A DNA stretch of 64,000 bases from Gerris lacustris. Taxonomy: Eukaryota > Arthropoda > Insecta > Hemiptera > Gerridae. The notes below the pieces were generated by a model. That model had not been told where the DNA came from, did no database searches, and worked only from the letters and a program-made list of their open reading frames with translations. The stretch spans positions 57,408,173 through 57,472,172 of the forward strand of contig OX578277.1 of the NCBI GenBank assembly GCA_951217055.1, read 5' to 3'. Positions 21,230-33,535 of this stretch are shown here, one piece after another (within the stretch, counting starts at the first letter, position 1; each line of letters begins with the position of its first letter). Position numbers and translations under genes: made by a program.

Positions 21230-22020
21230 AGGCATTTTACATTATTGTAATGAATCTCTTGGCTAACATCTCTTCAGCCGACGAGGAGGGCAGTCGGGGA
21301 TATGGATGGAAGTCATGGATTCTACTAAAGGATTAGGATAATAGTTAAGTAAGTAGTAAGTTTTCATGGAATTTTGTGTTGCGGGAAGAAGCGAAGTTTT
21401 TGTACAAAGGGAAATTTGAGGTCGTTGTGAGATTGGAAACGTATGAAGAGAGTTCGTGATTTTTCGAAGGATCTTTGATTTTGATTGAAGGGATTGGATC
21501 CTATAAGGATTTGAGCGCTTGATGCTACCCCAGAGTTCAATTCCATAAGTCCAAATAGGTTTAATTAATGAATTATTGATAAGGAGATTATTAGAAAGGA
21601 ATAAGTGGGATCTTTGGTCGAGGAGTCGCAACAAGAGTTTGTATGGTCTGTTAGTGTCCATATGTTTAGTTTTGATGTGCAGAGCCCAAGTCAAGATGAA
21701 GACCTAGGTATCTTATGGCTCCTTGGTTGAGGATGACAAGCTCATTTATTTTTATCCTTCTCTTCCTTATCCAAAGTTCAAGGTGATCAAGGTGGTTTTG
21801 GATGTTGGTGGATACTGCATTAGTATCAACGATTGTGGCGAATATACACTTATCGTCGGCGAAGGTAGCTAATGGGGAAGTCAAAGGGATATCGGATGTA
21901 TAAATAGGAGTATAGTAACGGACCAAGAATACTTCCTTGTGGTCCACCAGCAAGAATAGGACATCTAGGTGAACGTGAAGGACGTAGGACCACAGCTTAC
22001 ATGGAAGTGTCTATCATGGA
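21230..22020 (-). pseudogene. Jockey-type non-LTR reverse transcriptase, degenerate C-terminal half
   Basis: On the minus strand the reading begins near 22000 with GGPQGSILGPLLY (reverse transcriptase motif just before the catalytic box). It continues with SPLATFADD, where F replaces the usual Y of YADD, then an LWIRKRRIKIN segment and YLGLHLD. Next comes the typical Jockey thumb/C-terminal LINNSLIKPIWTYGIELWG, with FQSK-like repeats after it and LYNPL-type end residues. At least two frame changes (near 21690 and 21930) break it. It is 5'-truncated as usual for LINE insertions, and the endonuclease is missing. Once it copied its own RNA at a nicked target; it is inactive now. Confidence 0.8.
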
Positions 22021-22222
22021 GTATATAGATATAGTCTGTATAGATCAGGTAGTACTCAAGATATTACAATCTAAAAATCTAAAGATTACCTATGAAAGTC
22101 TGCCATTCTGATTATTTAAACAGCAGATCAAAAAAATCATTGCTTTTTAAACGTCTAAACATAAAAAAAAAACCCACTTTGACTCATATATATACATATA
22201 TTGATTATTCATTTTCTGTGAA

Positions 22223-22488
<266 letters not shown>

Positions 22489-22529
22489 CCGGTCCTTTTC
22501 AAGCCTAAAATACAATATTCTTTAACAAC

Positions 22530-22615
22530 AATTTAGGCGAAGAATACAGAAATCAAAAAAAGAATGTTCAAAATAAGACCAGTTTCTAAAAAATTTATTT
22601 TTATATGAATTATTT
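22530..22615 (+). repeat. Isolated fragment of the 51.5-53.4 kb satellite
   Basis: 'gaagaatacagaaatcaaaa', 'aaaataagaccagttt' and 'tttttatatgaatta' occur in the same order as the spacer segment of the satellite array at 52295-52370. Confidence 0.6.
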
Positions 22616-22689
22616 TTTTACTAAGTTTCAATTGAAGTTGTATTTTTTTTTCACTTTCCAAATCCAAATATGATCGATTTCAAGGGTAG

Positions 22690-22770
22690 ACTGGGGGCCC
22701 CAAGTTTCATGAATTTATCTCAAACCGTTCAAAAGTAAGAGGGGGGGGGGGAGACTTTTGGACCACCCTG
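22690..22770 (-). repeat. Lone end of the four-arm palindromic element
   Basis: It matches the right end of the 19558-20594 element: 'aagtttcatgaatttatctc', 'aaaccgttcaaaagt', a G-run, then 'acttttggaccaccctg' and TA. Confidence 0.75.
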
Positions 22771-22784
22771 TATATATAAAGTGG

Positions 22785-22890
22785 CTATTCAGCTGATCGG
22801 GTTATAAAATGTTTGGGCACTTCCACACCCCCTAGAGACTTGCAGTTTTTTGCATTCGGTCCCAAACTTGCCCAATCCGACTAGAAGTTG
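22785..22890 (+). repeat. Module F repeat, copy 2
   Basis: Its blocks are shared with 17275-17395, and it begins directly after the TA that closes the previous fragment. Confidence 0.5.
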
Positions 22891-23473
22891 TGAAATAGTT
22901 AATTTAAATGACCAAATAATATTTTAAATAATATATTTATTTCAATGTTTCTTAATTATGTTACAAAAAAGTTTAAGAAATATGTTTTTGAATGTTACTT
23001 GCTTGATATGTTGAATTGCAGAAATTTAAAGAAATTATATAAGAATTTTTTGTTACACAAATTGTATGCGAAAGGAAAAGATTGATCACACAATAACGTT
23101 ATATTGTAAGTAAAACTTGACTACTTTAGTTCCACAACTTTCTTATATCACGGTGTAGTGAGCTTCGTAAAAAGGCTCTTGAAAATAAAAGATTTTCTTG
23201 TAGGTAAGACTTCAAAGAGTCTGAAAACTTCGAGTTTACCTTACGCCATAATTGACTTATTTCACACATTTACTCTTTCTTTGATGTATACTTTAGGCTT
23301 AAAAATTTAATAAGTAATCTTATTAGGCGTCCTATGAGAAAAGTAATCACTTTCTACTTTATCGAACCGAAAGAAAAAGAGAGAAACTAATTATAGTAAA
23401 TTGCTTGATATAATAAAAGATTTATATTTTTATTCTCCTTTGTTTTTATATAAAGCAGTGGACAAAAGTATTA

Positions 23474-23628
<155 letters not shown>

Positions 23629-23969
23629 CTATAATTTCTGAGTTCATAATAAATCTATAATTTCATTTTTCTCTTTTCCGTCCCTTACTTTCCATGATAA
23701 TTATATAAATCTTAATTCAACTAATGATAAAGTTTCTTCTTTCTATATTATATAAAGATGTAAAATTTATCTTACTGTCTCCTTTCGTATAGAATTATAA
23801 AATATTAAATTAAAAAAGATAAAAAGTTGTTAAGATAAATATTAAAAGATACAGCTATAAATATTTATCAAAATAAATATACTATAAAATGAGTTTACTT
23901 CTGAGCATATCGAATGTAACGTAAGAATTGTGATAATTCTACAAAAATAAATTTGTTTATGTCTCTCAA

Positions 23970-24060
23970 TTTAAAATTTCCAAGACCGATATCCATTTCA
24001 GCCATCAGACAACATTTTTGGTCCTGTGTCTGTCTGTCGTTAAACATTTTTGCTAACCAC
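23970..24060 (+). repeat. Family A head fragment
   Basis: 'aatttccaagaccgatatcc', 'cagccatcagacaacatttt' and 'ggtcctgtgtctgtctgtc' match the family A start at 4540 and 62103. Confidence 0.6.
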
Positions 24061-24175
24061 CATATCTTAAAAACTACTTATCAATTTTGATAGCATTTGG
24101 TTGGTGGGTAATAATTACCCTATTATTGCTCTTACACTAATATTGACATTCAGCTTTCATTGATTTTTATTTTAA

Positions 24176-25143
24176 CCCTAGAAAGCTAACCTGGAGTCAA
24201 AATGACTCCCATTTTTTTTTCAACTACGAATGCACGGTGTCTGTAAAACACAGAACTCCCACATCTCAGCTATGCTATCTCCCACCCTTGAATGACCCTT
24301 CTACACTTCTATCAGTTCCACATTCAGATTCTAAAGAGGACATATCGTTTGTTTTTCTGCAGTCACGGAGTCATTTTGACTCCTGTTTAGTCTTACACGT
24401 AAATATTTTGTAGGTCATTTTGACGCAGAATAGTATTTTTTAGAATAGTATGTCGTGTTATTGTTTATTTTGGCATTTTAAATCTTATAAATTAAATATT
24501 ATGTAACTTTTAATTCAATAATTATTTCAAATTATAGGTAATATAATTGTAATTTATTCATTTATAAGTATAAATTGTTATATTTATTTTTGTCTTTATA
24601 TGTCTAAATTATATAAAGTTAATAGAATATGAATATAGTCAAATAATGGAGAAAAAATACACTGATCCAAACGACATTTATCACTTGATGAAGGAAATGA
24701 CCGATTCAGATACCGATTATGAAAAAGAGCGTATTCGACAATAATGGTGACGGTTGTGATTTGGACCCTGATTTGAAAATTGAAAATGCTTTTGTTGATC
24801 CCATCAGCGATGATGAGGAAAATGATAAATTAATTGAAACAATTTACGAAATAGAAAAACCAAAGGAAAGGAAAGAAAAAAGTAAATAAAACTACTCCGG
24901 TTGATAATAATACCGGATATGTAATAGTAGTCCAGATTGAAAAACCGGAATTAAAAGGAAAAAATTGTTTTTATGGGAAACAAAGCACCCAAGTGTCCCT
25001 TCAACTAGCACTAAAACGTGTTAAAAAAATATTGTACATATTAGGCCTTTATATTTTAATAAAACTTGGTATAATAGATTTGGGAGTCAATATGACTCAA
25101 GGTTAGTCTTAAGAGGTTAAAAAATATGGTTAGCGTTCTAGGG
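24176..25143 (+). mobile_element. Non-autonomous piggyBac-type element, 968 bp
   Basis: TTAA at 24172-24175 and 25144-25147 flanks ends reading 'CCCTAGAAAGCTAACC' and 'GGTTAGCGTTCTAGGG'. Subterminal GAGTCA/TGACTC hairpins lie at 24189-24205, 24368-24384 and 25083-25097. It is the same family as 2832-3575 but in the opposite orientation and with a different internal deletion, so both derive independently from a longer parent. Confidence 0.88.
24646..24900 (+). pseudogene. piggyBac transposase N-terminal remnant
   Basis: An ATG at 24646 opens a 32-residue acidic peptide (contains DPNDIYHLMKEMTDSDTD) that stops at 24742. In other frames downstream, DDEEND and KLIETIYEIEKPKERKEK continue the acidic/charged character expected at the N-terminus of piggyBac transposases. 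The DDD catalytic core is absent. A matching stretch lies reversed in the 2832-3575 copy. Assignment rests mainly on the surrounding piggyBac ends. Confidence 0.6.
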
Positions 25144-25147
25144 TTAA

Positions 25148-26040
25148 GTGAAAACAATCTTTATTATAATTACCCAAATCCTTAAATGTAGTCATCCGAG
25201 TTTTTACGAAATTTATTTTTAAAGTTGCCCATTTTTCTTCCCTTTTTTTTAAAAAATAAAACAAACTATTTATTATTGTACTACGCCTTTATAATTTAAT
25301 ACTTGCGAGGTCAGATGGCTAATAAGGTGTCTATTATATTAAAAAACTATACTTCCATTAATCGAGACGTTTTGACCCTTTTAAGGTCACCCCCAGTCAA
25401 ATTTATTCTACAAATAAAAACAAAGATACATCAAATCAATTTAACTATTCAATATTCTAACTTATTAGTTTGTTGAATATTTTCAATTCTTTATATCCAA
25501 GCTCTGATTACTATATTATGCAGTTAAGGTTTACAAATTTAGATAGTGTATACTTACAATAGATGTTAACTAGTCATTATTAATTTATTCATTATTAACT
25601 AGTCATTTTTTAATTATATTAGTCGATATTAATTAAAATGAATTGATTAAATTATTAAAAATCTATCATTACTAAGTGCATATAAATAATTACATCTCAA
25701 ATCTCAACTTTTTTACATTCGGGTAAAAATAATATTAAAATAATATATATAACAATAACAATTAATACATTCAATTTACAATTTAAAAAACTATTTAAAC
25801 ATTAATGTTACAGACATGAATGATCTAAAAGTTCTGAATTGTATATATGGAAAAAAACCTATCAATTTATCATCGAGAAGATTCGTATTTCTAATGTGGT
25901 TTCCTTTTTAAAGGAAACCACTTTTGACCTCGCAAGGAAAAAACTATTAAAAACACTTATTTTTTAGCAATATTTAAAAAAAACAGCTCTTGCGCTTCAC
26001 GTTTTTAATAAAGGACATAGTTACGCTTTTGTTGACACAA
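25148..26040. other. AT-rich stretch, nothing recognised
   Basis: The short palindrome 'tggtttcctttttaaaggaaacca' family occurs at about 25900. Otherwise there is no gene or element signal. Confidence 0.5.
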
Positions 26041-26064
26041 AATCTTAGGATATTAAGAACGTAC

Positions 26065-26185
26065 TAAAAAATCGGGTACGGTGTTCCTCGAAACTTTTTC
26101 TCTCTTTAGAGGCAACTAAAGGAGGAAGTAGCATTGGGCGTAGTCAGTACTTGGATGCGTGACCGTTTTGAACTAACTGATTTTT
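26065..26185 (+). repeat. 5S rRNA-derived SINE-like sequence, copy 2
   Basis: 'aatcgggtac', 'cctcgaaactttt' and 'agaggcaactaaaggagga' lead into 'agtagcattgggcg' (A box-like) and 'cagtacttggatgcgtgacc' (C box-like, 26144-26163). It parallels the reversed copy at 18687-18800 but lacks the roughly 26-base palindromic 'cagctgcttcgcagc' insert found there. A shared non-5S leader in both copies argues for one SINE family rather than independent 5S pseudogenes. Confidence 0.7.
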
Positions 26186-26330
26186 AGGGTCCGTAGGCAA
26201 AACCAAGGACCCTTATATTTTCCTACGTGTGTCTGTTCGTCTGTCGCCTGCTCTCAAGGCTACACCTTTCGTCCGATTAATTTGAAATTTTGCATATATG
26301 TGTATAGTACCTAACCACGCCTTTTAAAAA
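26186..26330 (+). repeat. Module H repeat, copy 2
   Basis: 'gggtccgtaggc' and 'aaggaccctta' form a 6-bp stem. 'tgtctgttcgtctgtcgcc' and 'gattaatttgaaattttgca' follow. It starts directly after the 5S-like sequence. Confidence 0.5.
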
Positions 26331-27360
26331 TATAGCGACTTAAAAAAATTATTCTTAAAAAAAAATGAGGGTAAAAAACTTATTTTTTTAACTTAAAAAA
26401 ATAGGTTTTTTTTGGAAACCGTGTGGGGTATCATATGAAAGGGTACGTTGAGCTGATTACAAAAATACATAATTTTTGGTCATACGCTTTGACAGGACAA
26501 GCATAAGCGAGTTTGAAGTGGGTGTGAAAAGTGTCCCCCCCTCTCGCTTATGTAAAAATGAAAAAAAATCTGAAATAATTCCTGTAATGTAACATTCTTC
26601 GAAGAATGTAACATTCTTCGACCAAAAGTAAAGATACCACTTTTTGGAAATTTTTAAAACAATTTTTTTTTTCTTTTTTTTATAACTAAGCTCTTTTCGA
26701 TGTATTTGTATGTTAAAGATCGGTTCAAAAACAAATTTGGCTCCAATTTTTTTTGGAACAGAAGCTATATTTTTGACTAAAATAACTGGACTAATATATA
26801 AAGGATAAATAGTACGGTCAACCATAAAAAGATTCTTGTAATATCAATAAAAGTTATCACTTAATTTAAAAAAAAAAAAATAATAAATAAAAATAATTAA
26901 AAGTATGAAGTCAAATCTGATTAATAAATAATTAAAAACAACTATAACATTTTAGAAATTATGATCATAGAATAATATGAATAGAATAATAGTATAAACA
27001 ATAAAAAAATGATAAATGGTAATTGAAATATTAATAGCAAAATAGTCATAACATAATAAAAACATAATTATTAGAATGTATTATCATTCAATAATAAATA
27101 TATAAATAAATCAAATATTAGAAGATCGGTTATTCTTACTGAAAAGATGAAGGTTTATAAATAATATTGATTTGTAAATAATAGTTCCTAATAATGGTGG
27201 GTAAATAATTAGTTCGTAAATAATGGTTGTTCGACCGAACTCTCCCATTTGCGCCATGATCAGCTATAAGTATAAGTCATAATATCAGCGAGTTTTCATA
27301 GTTTATAGAATTAAATTTAATTAATATCTAACAACAATATATTGCATATCAGCAACCTAC
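26331..27360. other. AT-rich stretch, nothing recognised
   Basis: The 122-codon minus frame at 26457-26825 has low-complexity Lys runs and no domain. A short direct repeat 'taacattcttcga' lies at 26590-26620. Confidence 0.5.
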
Positions 27361-27362
27361 TA

Positions 27363-27718
27363 CAGTAGAACCTCGATATGAAGTGTATCAAGGGGATTAG
27401 GGAGTCTTGTTATCGAGGTGCTCTTTTTGTTGAGGGTCGTGTTATCAAGGTTATTTTGGCTATCAGTCGTGTTATCGAGGTTAATGGAAGTTTTTTCAAG
27501 TCTAGGCTTGTTCAAGGTCGACCCATTCCTGTATAGAGTCGCGTTATGGAGGTTCTGAGTTACGTTGTGAATTGGAAAAAATCCGGGTTATTGAGATTGT
27601 TTGGATAGTAATAGAGTCGCATTATAGAGGTTAATTTAACATTATGTGTTATGGCAATCTCAAGGGGATTTGAAATTGCACTTGTAATTGAGGTTGTCGT
27701 GTTATTGAGGTTCTACTG
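27363..27718. mobile_element. pogo/Tigger-like MITE, 356 bp
   Basis: Ends 'CAGTAGAACCTCGATA' and 'GAGGTTCTACTG' lie between TA dinucleotides (27361-27362, 27719-27720). CAGTAGAACCTCGATA-type ends with a TA duplication are typical of the pogo/Tigger branch of Tc1/mariner. The motif 'gttatcgaggt' and variants are iterated at least five times inside. No transposase. Confidence 0.8.
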
Positions 27719-27720
27719 TA

Positions 27721-28840
27721 CATAGGCACTTTTTGTACATCAATTCATTGTATATAAATAATTATTTATTCCAATAAATCAATTATAATCAATAGGTACT
27801 CTCAGTGATAAAATCTATGTAAAAATAGTATATAGCATATAAGTTAATCATTTCTTGTAAAGTGATACATTAATTATATATTTTTATTGTGTTTTGTTGG
27901 TCACGAATGATCAAGCTGATTGTTAAATTATATATCAATTTAAAAAAAAATAAAAAAAAAATGCAATATTTAATAAGTGCAGACGTTTGAAACTAATGTG
28001 AGACCATCTTAGAGTTATTTTGGCCAGGCCATCCAAATATCTAACAATCGGATAAGTGTTTTTAAAAGTCAGCTGTTAAAAAAAGAAAGTGTGCGCACCT
28101 GGATGAGAAACGAAGGAGCTGAAAAATATGGGGCTTGAAAAATATAGGACCAACAATTGGCTAATTATGACCTAGGTACAATTAAATTTTTGTATTATAA
28201 CCAGACTAGTAGGTTTTAAGATATGTTGGTTAAAGATATCTTAAAATGGTAAGAGTAGTATGGTTAAGAGAGTGTTGAACAAGAGATCGACAGACAGATA
28301 TGCTGTCTGACACATAAACAAAAAATAGTTTTTCAGAACGTTCTCAATGCTTCCATTACCTTCAAAAAAGGGGAAAAATTAAATAAATTTTTCAATAATG
28401 GTTCGGAAAAGCAGAGCATCGTTAAAGTACGCGATAGTTCACGAGGAGGCTATTAGCACCACTAATTGGCTAATATTTTTCTTTTTGTCGAAATGCACAC
28501 AGACATACATGTGTGTGTACAACAGTTATTTTTAAATAGTTATGTTAAGTTATACGTTAGATATCTTGCTTAACTTTATAAATAAAATATCACAGTCGAT
28601 ACACAGAATTGGGTTTTTCTACAACTTAGATGGATTAACGAATGGTAGAAATCCCGTCTCGTTGAAATAACCTTTCGATGTCTTGGATCAGCGTGGTCTG
28701 TATATTAAAGGCCCTAGTGTCCATGTCCAATCTCAACGTGAGGTATATGCTACTTCTAAAGTCACACCCTGTAGTTACCATAGGCAATAATAGAATGATA
28801 AAAGACTCATCATTTCTTATCTGACTTAATTAGGTGGGCA
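27721..28840. other. Non-coding stretch with one weak family A scrap
   Basis: 'cagaacgttctcaatgcttcc' at about 28337 resembles the reversed family A head. Nothing else is recognised. Confidence 0.45.
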
Positions 28841-28849
28841 TACATTTAA

Positions 28850-29412
28850 TTAGTGTATGGAGTTTTAACAGCTCGAAGAAAGAAGTCCAGAGAAGGATTG
28901 CTTTATCGTGGAGAGCATATAATAAATATAGGTATCTTTTCAGGGCGAACATTGAATTAATGAAAGAGACATTTTTGTGGAAAACAGTTGTACTGCCAGT
29001 ACTCATATATGTTTGTGAAACATGGACCATCACCAATGACATAGTAGGGAAAATAAGAAGGATAGTAAGGAGTATGGAACGCAGCATGTTAGGAGTAACG
29101 AGACTAGAGAGGAAAACAAAGAAATGGATAAGAGAGAGTTCTGGAATGGAGGATGTAGCGAAGTTGGTAACTGCTAGAAAATGGAAATAGGCTGGCCACA
29201 TCGCAAGAATCAAGGACGGAAGGTGGACCAAAGCACTGTTAGAATGGTGGCCAAGGGATCGCACTAGAAAACGAGGCAGACCTCCTACAAGATGGGACCA
29301 TGAATTAAGGGCAGCCTGTGGAGAGTCAACGTGGATGAGAGTAGCTCAGGAGCGCAGAGAGTGGAAGAGGATGACACACGTCTACTCACAAGTGTACCTC
29401 CCACCTGAATAA
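28850..29412 (+). pseudogene. RTE-clade LINE reverse transcriptase C-terminal fragment
   Basis: The frame from about 28855 contains EVQRRIALSWRAYNKY, VLPVLIYVCETWT, KIRRIVRSMERSMLGV and DVAKLVTARKWK. After a stop at 29188 it stays in frame with AGHIARIKDGRW, KRGRPPTRWDHELR and WMRVAQERREWKRM, ending at the TAA near 29410. These are the conserved C-terminal blocks of RTE-like LINE ORF2 from insects. The fragment is 5'-truncated: the endonuclease and catalytic FADD part are missing. One nonsense codon interrupts it. The following 'aataataatcgacgaataaa' tail fits the short AT-rich 3' tails of this clade. Confidence 0.85.
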
Positions 29413-30125
29413 TAATCGACGAATAAATAAGGAAATAGCAATAATAAATAAAATTAACATCAATAAAGAAAATCAGAATAAAGGATAAATACTGTATAAA
29501 GGATTATTCATTATAACAATAACAAAAAAGTATCTATGTTAAAATATATTAAGTGAGCGCCTAAAGGCACAAGTATCTTTAAAAAGTAAATTCTAATATT
29601 AAAAATGTTTGTAATAATAAACCCCAAAGGGGTTTTCCTCGGCCAAGGCCGATTTACCAACACTTAAAACAATGTAATATGTATAAGTGTATATGTATAT
29701 ATTATTGGTAATAAATGGATCTATCTGTCAATCTATCATGGAGTTTTAATTAGACCAGAAAAGATAACAAGGAAAAGTTATAATCTTAAAAGTTTCCTCT
29801 CTGATTAAGCTTTCATGGATTGGTTAACTGTTTGGATTTAGAATAAAATGTTAGTGAAGTGTTGTTTGTTGTTTAAACAGCTATATTCTCACCTAAAACT
29901 TATCCCTAATATCAACCTAAAATTGTACCTAAAATTTGTTATTTTTTCCCCTTTTTTTGGAATCTATATATTGTTAATTTAATCGTTCTATTGTGAAATT
30001 AAAACATTCAACGTTTATTTTTTGTTAGGGCATGAAAATGCACTCTTATGACACTGTGTTAGATATTATCAAGCGATAACATACATTATTCAGTAAAAAA
30101 TACGAATAACGAACAAAGTAATAAA
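29413..30125. other. AT-rich stretch with two small palindromes
   Basis: 'aaccccaaaggggtt' (about 29620) and 'tcggccaaggccga' (about 29638) lie side by side. Their role is unknown, and nothing else is recognised. Confidence 0.45.
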
Positions 30126-30485
30126 TAAAAATAATTAATATAAAAATGCCATTTTTCAAAACTGGTCTTATTTTCAACTTTTTTTTTTTTTTTTTTTTTT
30201 TGGTTTCTGTATTCTTCATCTTAGTTGTATCTATGTGCAAAATTTGGGGAAGATTGAATGACGGGAAGTGGTTCAAAATTGGGGTAATAGGTGTGCGATG
30301 AAACTTAAAAAGCAAATAAATTTGACGCCATTTTGTTTTTATTTTTTGTTTTTTTGGTTTCTGTATTCTTCGCCTTAGTTGTATCTATGTGCAAAATTTG
30401 GGGAAGATTGAATCACGGGAAGGGGTTCAAAATTGGGGAAATCGAAATGTGCGATGAAACTTACAAAGCAAAGTAATATAAGACT
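30126..30485 (-). repeat. Satellite unit pair, antisense to the 51.5-53.4 kb array
   Basis: Two head-to-tail units share 'tgtatctatgtgcaaaattt', 'ggggaagattgaat' and 'gtgcgatgaaactta'. They are preceded by the spacer block 'ttcaaaactggtcttatttt'. Reversed, the order is one A-type unit, one B-type unit and the spacer, i.e. the smallest version of the higher-order repeat seen at 51.5-53.4 kb. Confidence 0.8.
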
Positions 30486-33450
30486 AGTAAAAAAGGTGTA
30501 AAACGTAAACAAGAGTTGTTAGTTTAAAATTTACAAGGTTATAAATATGTATATTGGAAAAGATATTATGTTAATAAGGATAAGTCAAATACCTAAGAGT
30601 TTGAAATAACATATGAAATAATGAAAGGTAAGGGAAGAACGTTGGCAAGTATGAAATGTAGTCGACGAAATCAATAAATGTAAAACGCGGCCAAGGTAGT
30701 AAATGTAAAATGTAGACCATGGTGTTTATGTATATGTGGACCAGGTAATAAGTAACCTGATATTTTGACAAGGTATCCGTTTTAAAAAAAAGAAAAACAC
30801 CTTTACAAATTTCAGTAAAAACCAAAAGGAAATGAAATAGAAGATTCAGCTGGTAAGTAATGAATATTTTGGGTCCAAAACAAAAGTCTAGTATGTATCT
30901 GACCTTTACCTTTCTTTCAGGTAAATGACGAAGCACCTACCGGAATTTGAAAATATTTAATCAATACAAAAATTCGCTTTCTTGTATTATACTTACTTTT
31001 CAATTTTTCTTTGAAAATCTCTCGAATTTCTCCGCTTTATTAGGTTTCCTAATCTAGTTATTTTATGTTTTGAGTGTCATTCATTATGCGTAAGTTCCGT
31101 GAAATTTCGGTAGATTTAATTGTTTAATTATTTTAAATTATTATTATTTGATCTCCTCTAGTTTACAGTCCCAATAATAAAGGACTATGATAATTAAAGA
31201 AGATTTTTCCCTACTCAGCCGACGCAGAGAGGGGTAAATCCGTCTTAGATGCAACTGGAGAGTTTAAAGAGCCGCCTAGTTCCGAAAGGTTAAAAACAAG
31301 GATAATGAAGGGGGTATACAAGGAAAAGAAAGAGAAGGAAGGAAGAAAAGCAACCTATTAAACCATCTAGTGGCTTTAAAATAGTAAAAGAGAAGTGCGG
31401 GAAAACTGGAGAACGGGGAAACCCGTTATAAAGGTGAATTGTGGGAACTGGAGGACTTAAGAGAACATAAAAAAAACACTAATAATAAAACTATTTAAAC
31501 TTAAAAAAGTACCTTCACTGAGTTCTTAGTGACAAAGGCTTTGTTCACTCCTCAGTCAGCAAAGAAAATTTCAATCATCTATAACAATTAATAATTATTA
31601 CAACAAGTCAAAATAATTTATACTTATGAATAGTTTATACAAACATCATTATTGATTTATATAAATATAGTAATGGCGATAAAAGGTTTTGGAAACAAAA
31701 AACTATCCTTACCATTCTTTGATCTTAAATTCTTTTGTTACACAAAAACGTCATATTTTAAACATTTATTTATAAGTGCTTATTTAGCTACTCGTCGTTC
31801 CTTAAGAGGGACACACATACTTCAAATTATCACCTAAACATACAATTGTCACCTAAGTTAAATTATAAATGTCGTATAAGATATAAAATTTAAGGTATCA
31901 CCAATCATCTATAATCTAAACTTGTATGTTATTCACCCCTTAATTTACAACATAAAATCTTCTAAGGGGTATACAAAGAAAAATCTCTTTAAGTTTGTTT
32001 TGCTAAAACGTAGATTCAAATAATTATTATTTTGTAGTGTTATTCATATCATCTTTACCTCTTCACTTGACTAATTGTTTCCTTCTTAAAAAGCTATTCA
32101 AATTATTTAAACGATCTAGAAGTCTTTCCTAAGTACACTCGAGTCTCCTAATTAAGTGCAGATTGAATTGAGATAATTAAATTAAATCAACTTGATAAAA
32201 TTCTATTTTCACAATGCTGTTAAAGTAAGTCATTAAACTTTAACTTTTCGAGAAGCTTAGGAGAAAAAATAAAATAAACAACATTCTGTTACAAAAAATA
32301 AAGTTTAATTCAACCAAGTATTTAAACGATTTTTGATTAATAAGCTTAATCTAATTATTTTTAAAGGAGCTATCTTTTCCACTAATTAAAAATGTTAAAT
32401 CAGTCGTTCTTGTGAAATGTGATCTTTTGAATAAGTTTGTTCAAAGTTTAGAATAACAGCTTCAAAGACTTTGAAATAAATAAGAAGTTGAAAAATTAAA
32501 GCTTAATTTAAAATTATACGTATTATGAAAAAGATATTTTTATATATTATACTAGGATGCATTTTGAAGTATGAAGCAAGGAGATTATTAAACTACTAAA
32601 TTTAGATATTATTTTTCTTTCTATGTATTTTATTATTATTTAGTTGCTTAAAACCTATAATAGCATTCATCCAAGTGAATAACATCCCAATGAGATCAAT
32701 ATTCTAGATCTAGAACATGCCTCTTACTTCTGATAATAAAAAAAAAAAATGGAGAGGTAATTGATATTTTTGGTTTAAAGTTGAGCTCCTTAAGTCCCTC
32801 GGACGTTCTTCATATTATTTTAATGAATATAAAGAGGGAGGAAGGAAAAACTTGGTTTTATTCGGCTCAGTAACTAATGGCTTGACAAAAATAAGTAAAA
32901 TGGGGTAGAAAAAGAACTAAATGACGAGAGAAAATGAGAAATATAAGAAAAATTGGTGACTTTCCATTAAGGTTATGACACCTTGGCATTAACTCTGTTA
33001 TTTTCAAGCTTATCCCTCTTTGATTCCGCCTTATACTTTCTTCACTTCAGTCAAGCATTTGTTAGCCTACTTTATCGCCTAAGTTAAAGTAAACAAATCC
33101 ATTTTTGATTAAGAAAAAGGGGAAAAATCAATTATATTTTATTTATTTAGTTTTTTGTAATTTTTTAAACAAAATGTATGAATATATAATAAAATTGTTG
33201 GAAATATATTATATATCTGCTTTAGAAATATACTGAAAAGAGTTGTGAAAGTGGATTTAAAATCGTGGTACTAATCGCAAGCAGAGTAAGACTTCAACGT
33301 GCGTACGTTCCGTGAGATCCGAAACTTCCGAACCTCACTACCGAAACTTATTTTTATAGATATTGTGGATGAACTACCACAGAGGAACGTTACGGGTCAT
33401 TATGCGGCAATCACCAGCCGCTCCGATTTCTGTAGGCCCCGAAGACGGTT
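30486..33450. other. Long AT-rich stretch, nothing recognised
   Basis: I see no protein domain, RNA or repeated block. Short open frames at 30571-30936 and 31652-31837 have biased, low-complexity content. 31190-31320 is somewhat GC-richer but unassigned. Confidence 0.45.
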
Positions 33451-33451
33451 A

Positions 33452-33530
33452 CATGATAAAATTACACAGGAAAAAATTACACTGAAAAAATGACACAGAA
33501 AAAATTACACGTTGATAAAATTACACAGGA
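33452..33530. repeat. Short tandem repeat based on 'aaaattacac'
   Basis: At least five copies of 'aaaattacac' or 'aaaatgacac' lie at 12-22 base spacing, joined by 'aggaaa', 'tgaaa' and 'agaaa'. Confidence 0.65.
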
Positions 33531-33535
33531 AAAAA

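Noticed and set aside
26457..26825. 122-codon minus-strand frame
   Set aside because: Lys runs from A-rich DNA, no domain, and it overlaps sequence with no other sign of coding.
28830..29264. 144-codon minus-strand frame
   Set aside because: It is the shadow of the RTE fragment on the plus strand.
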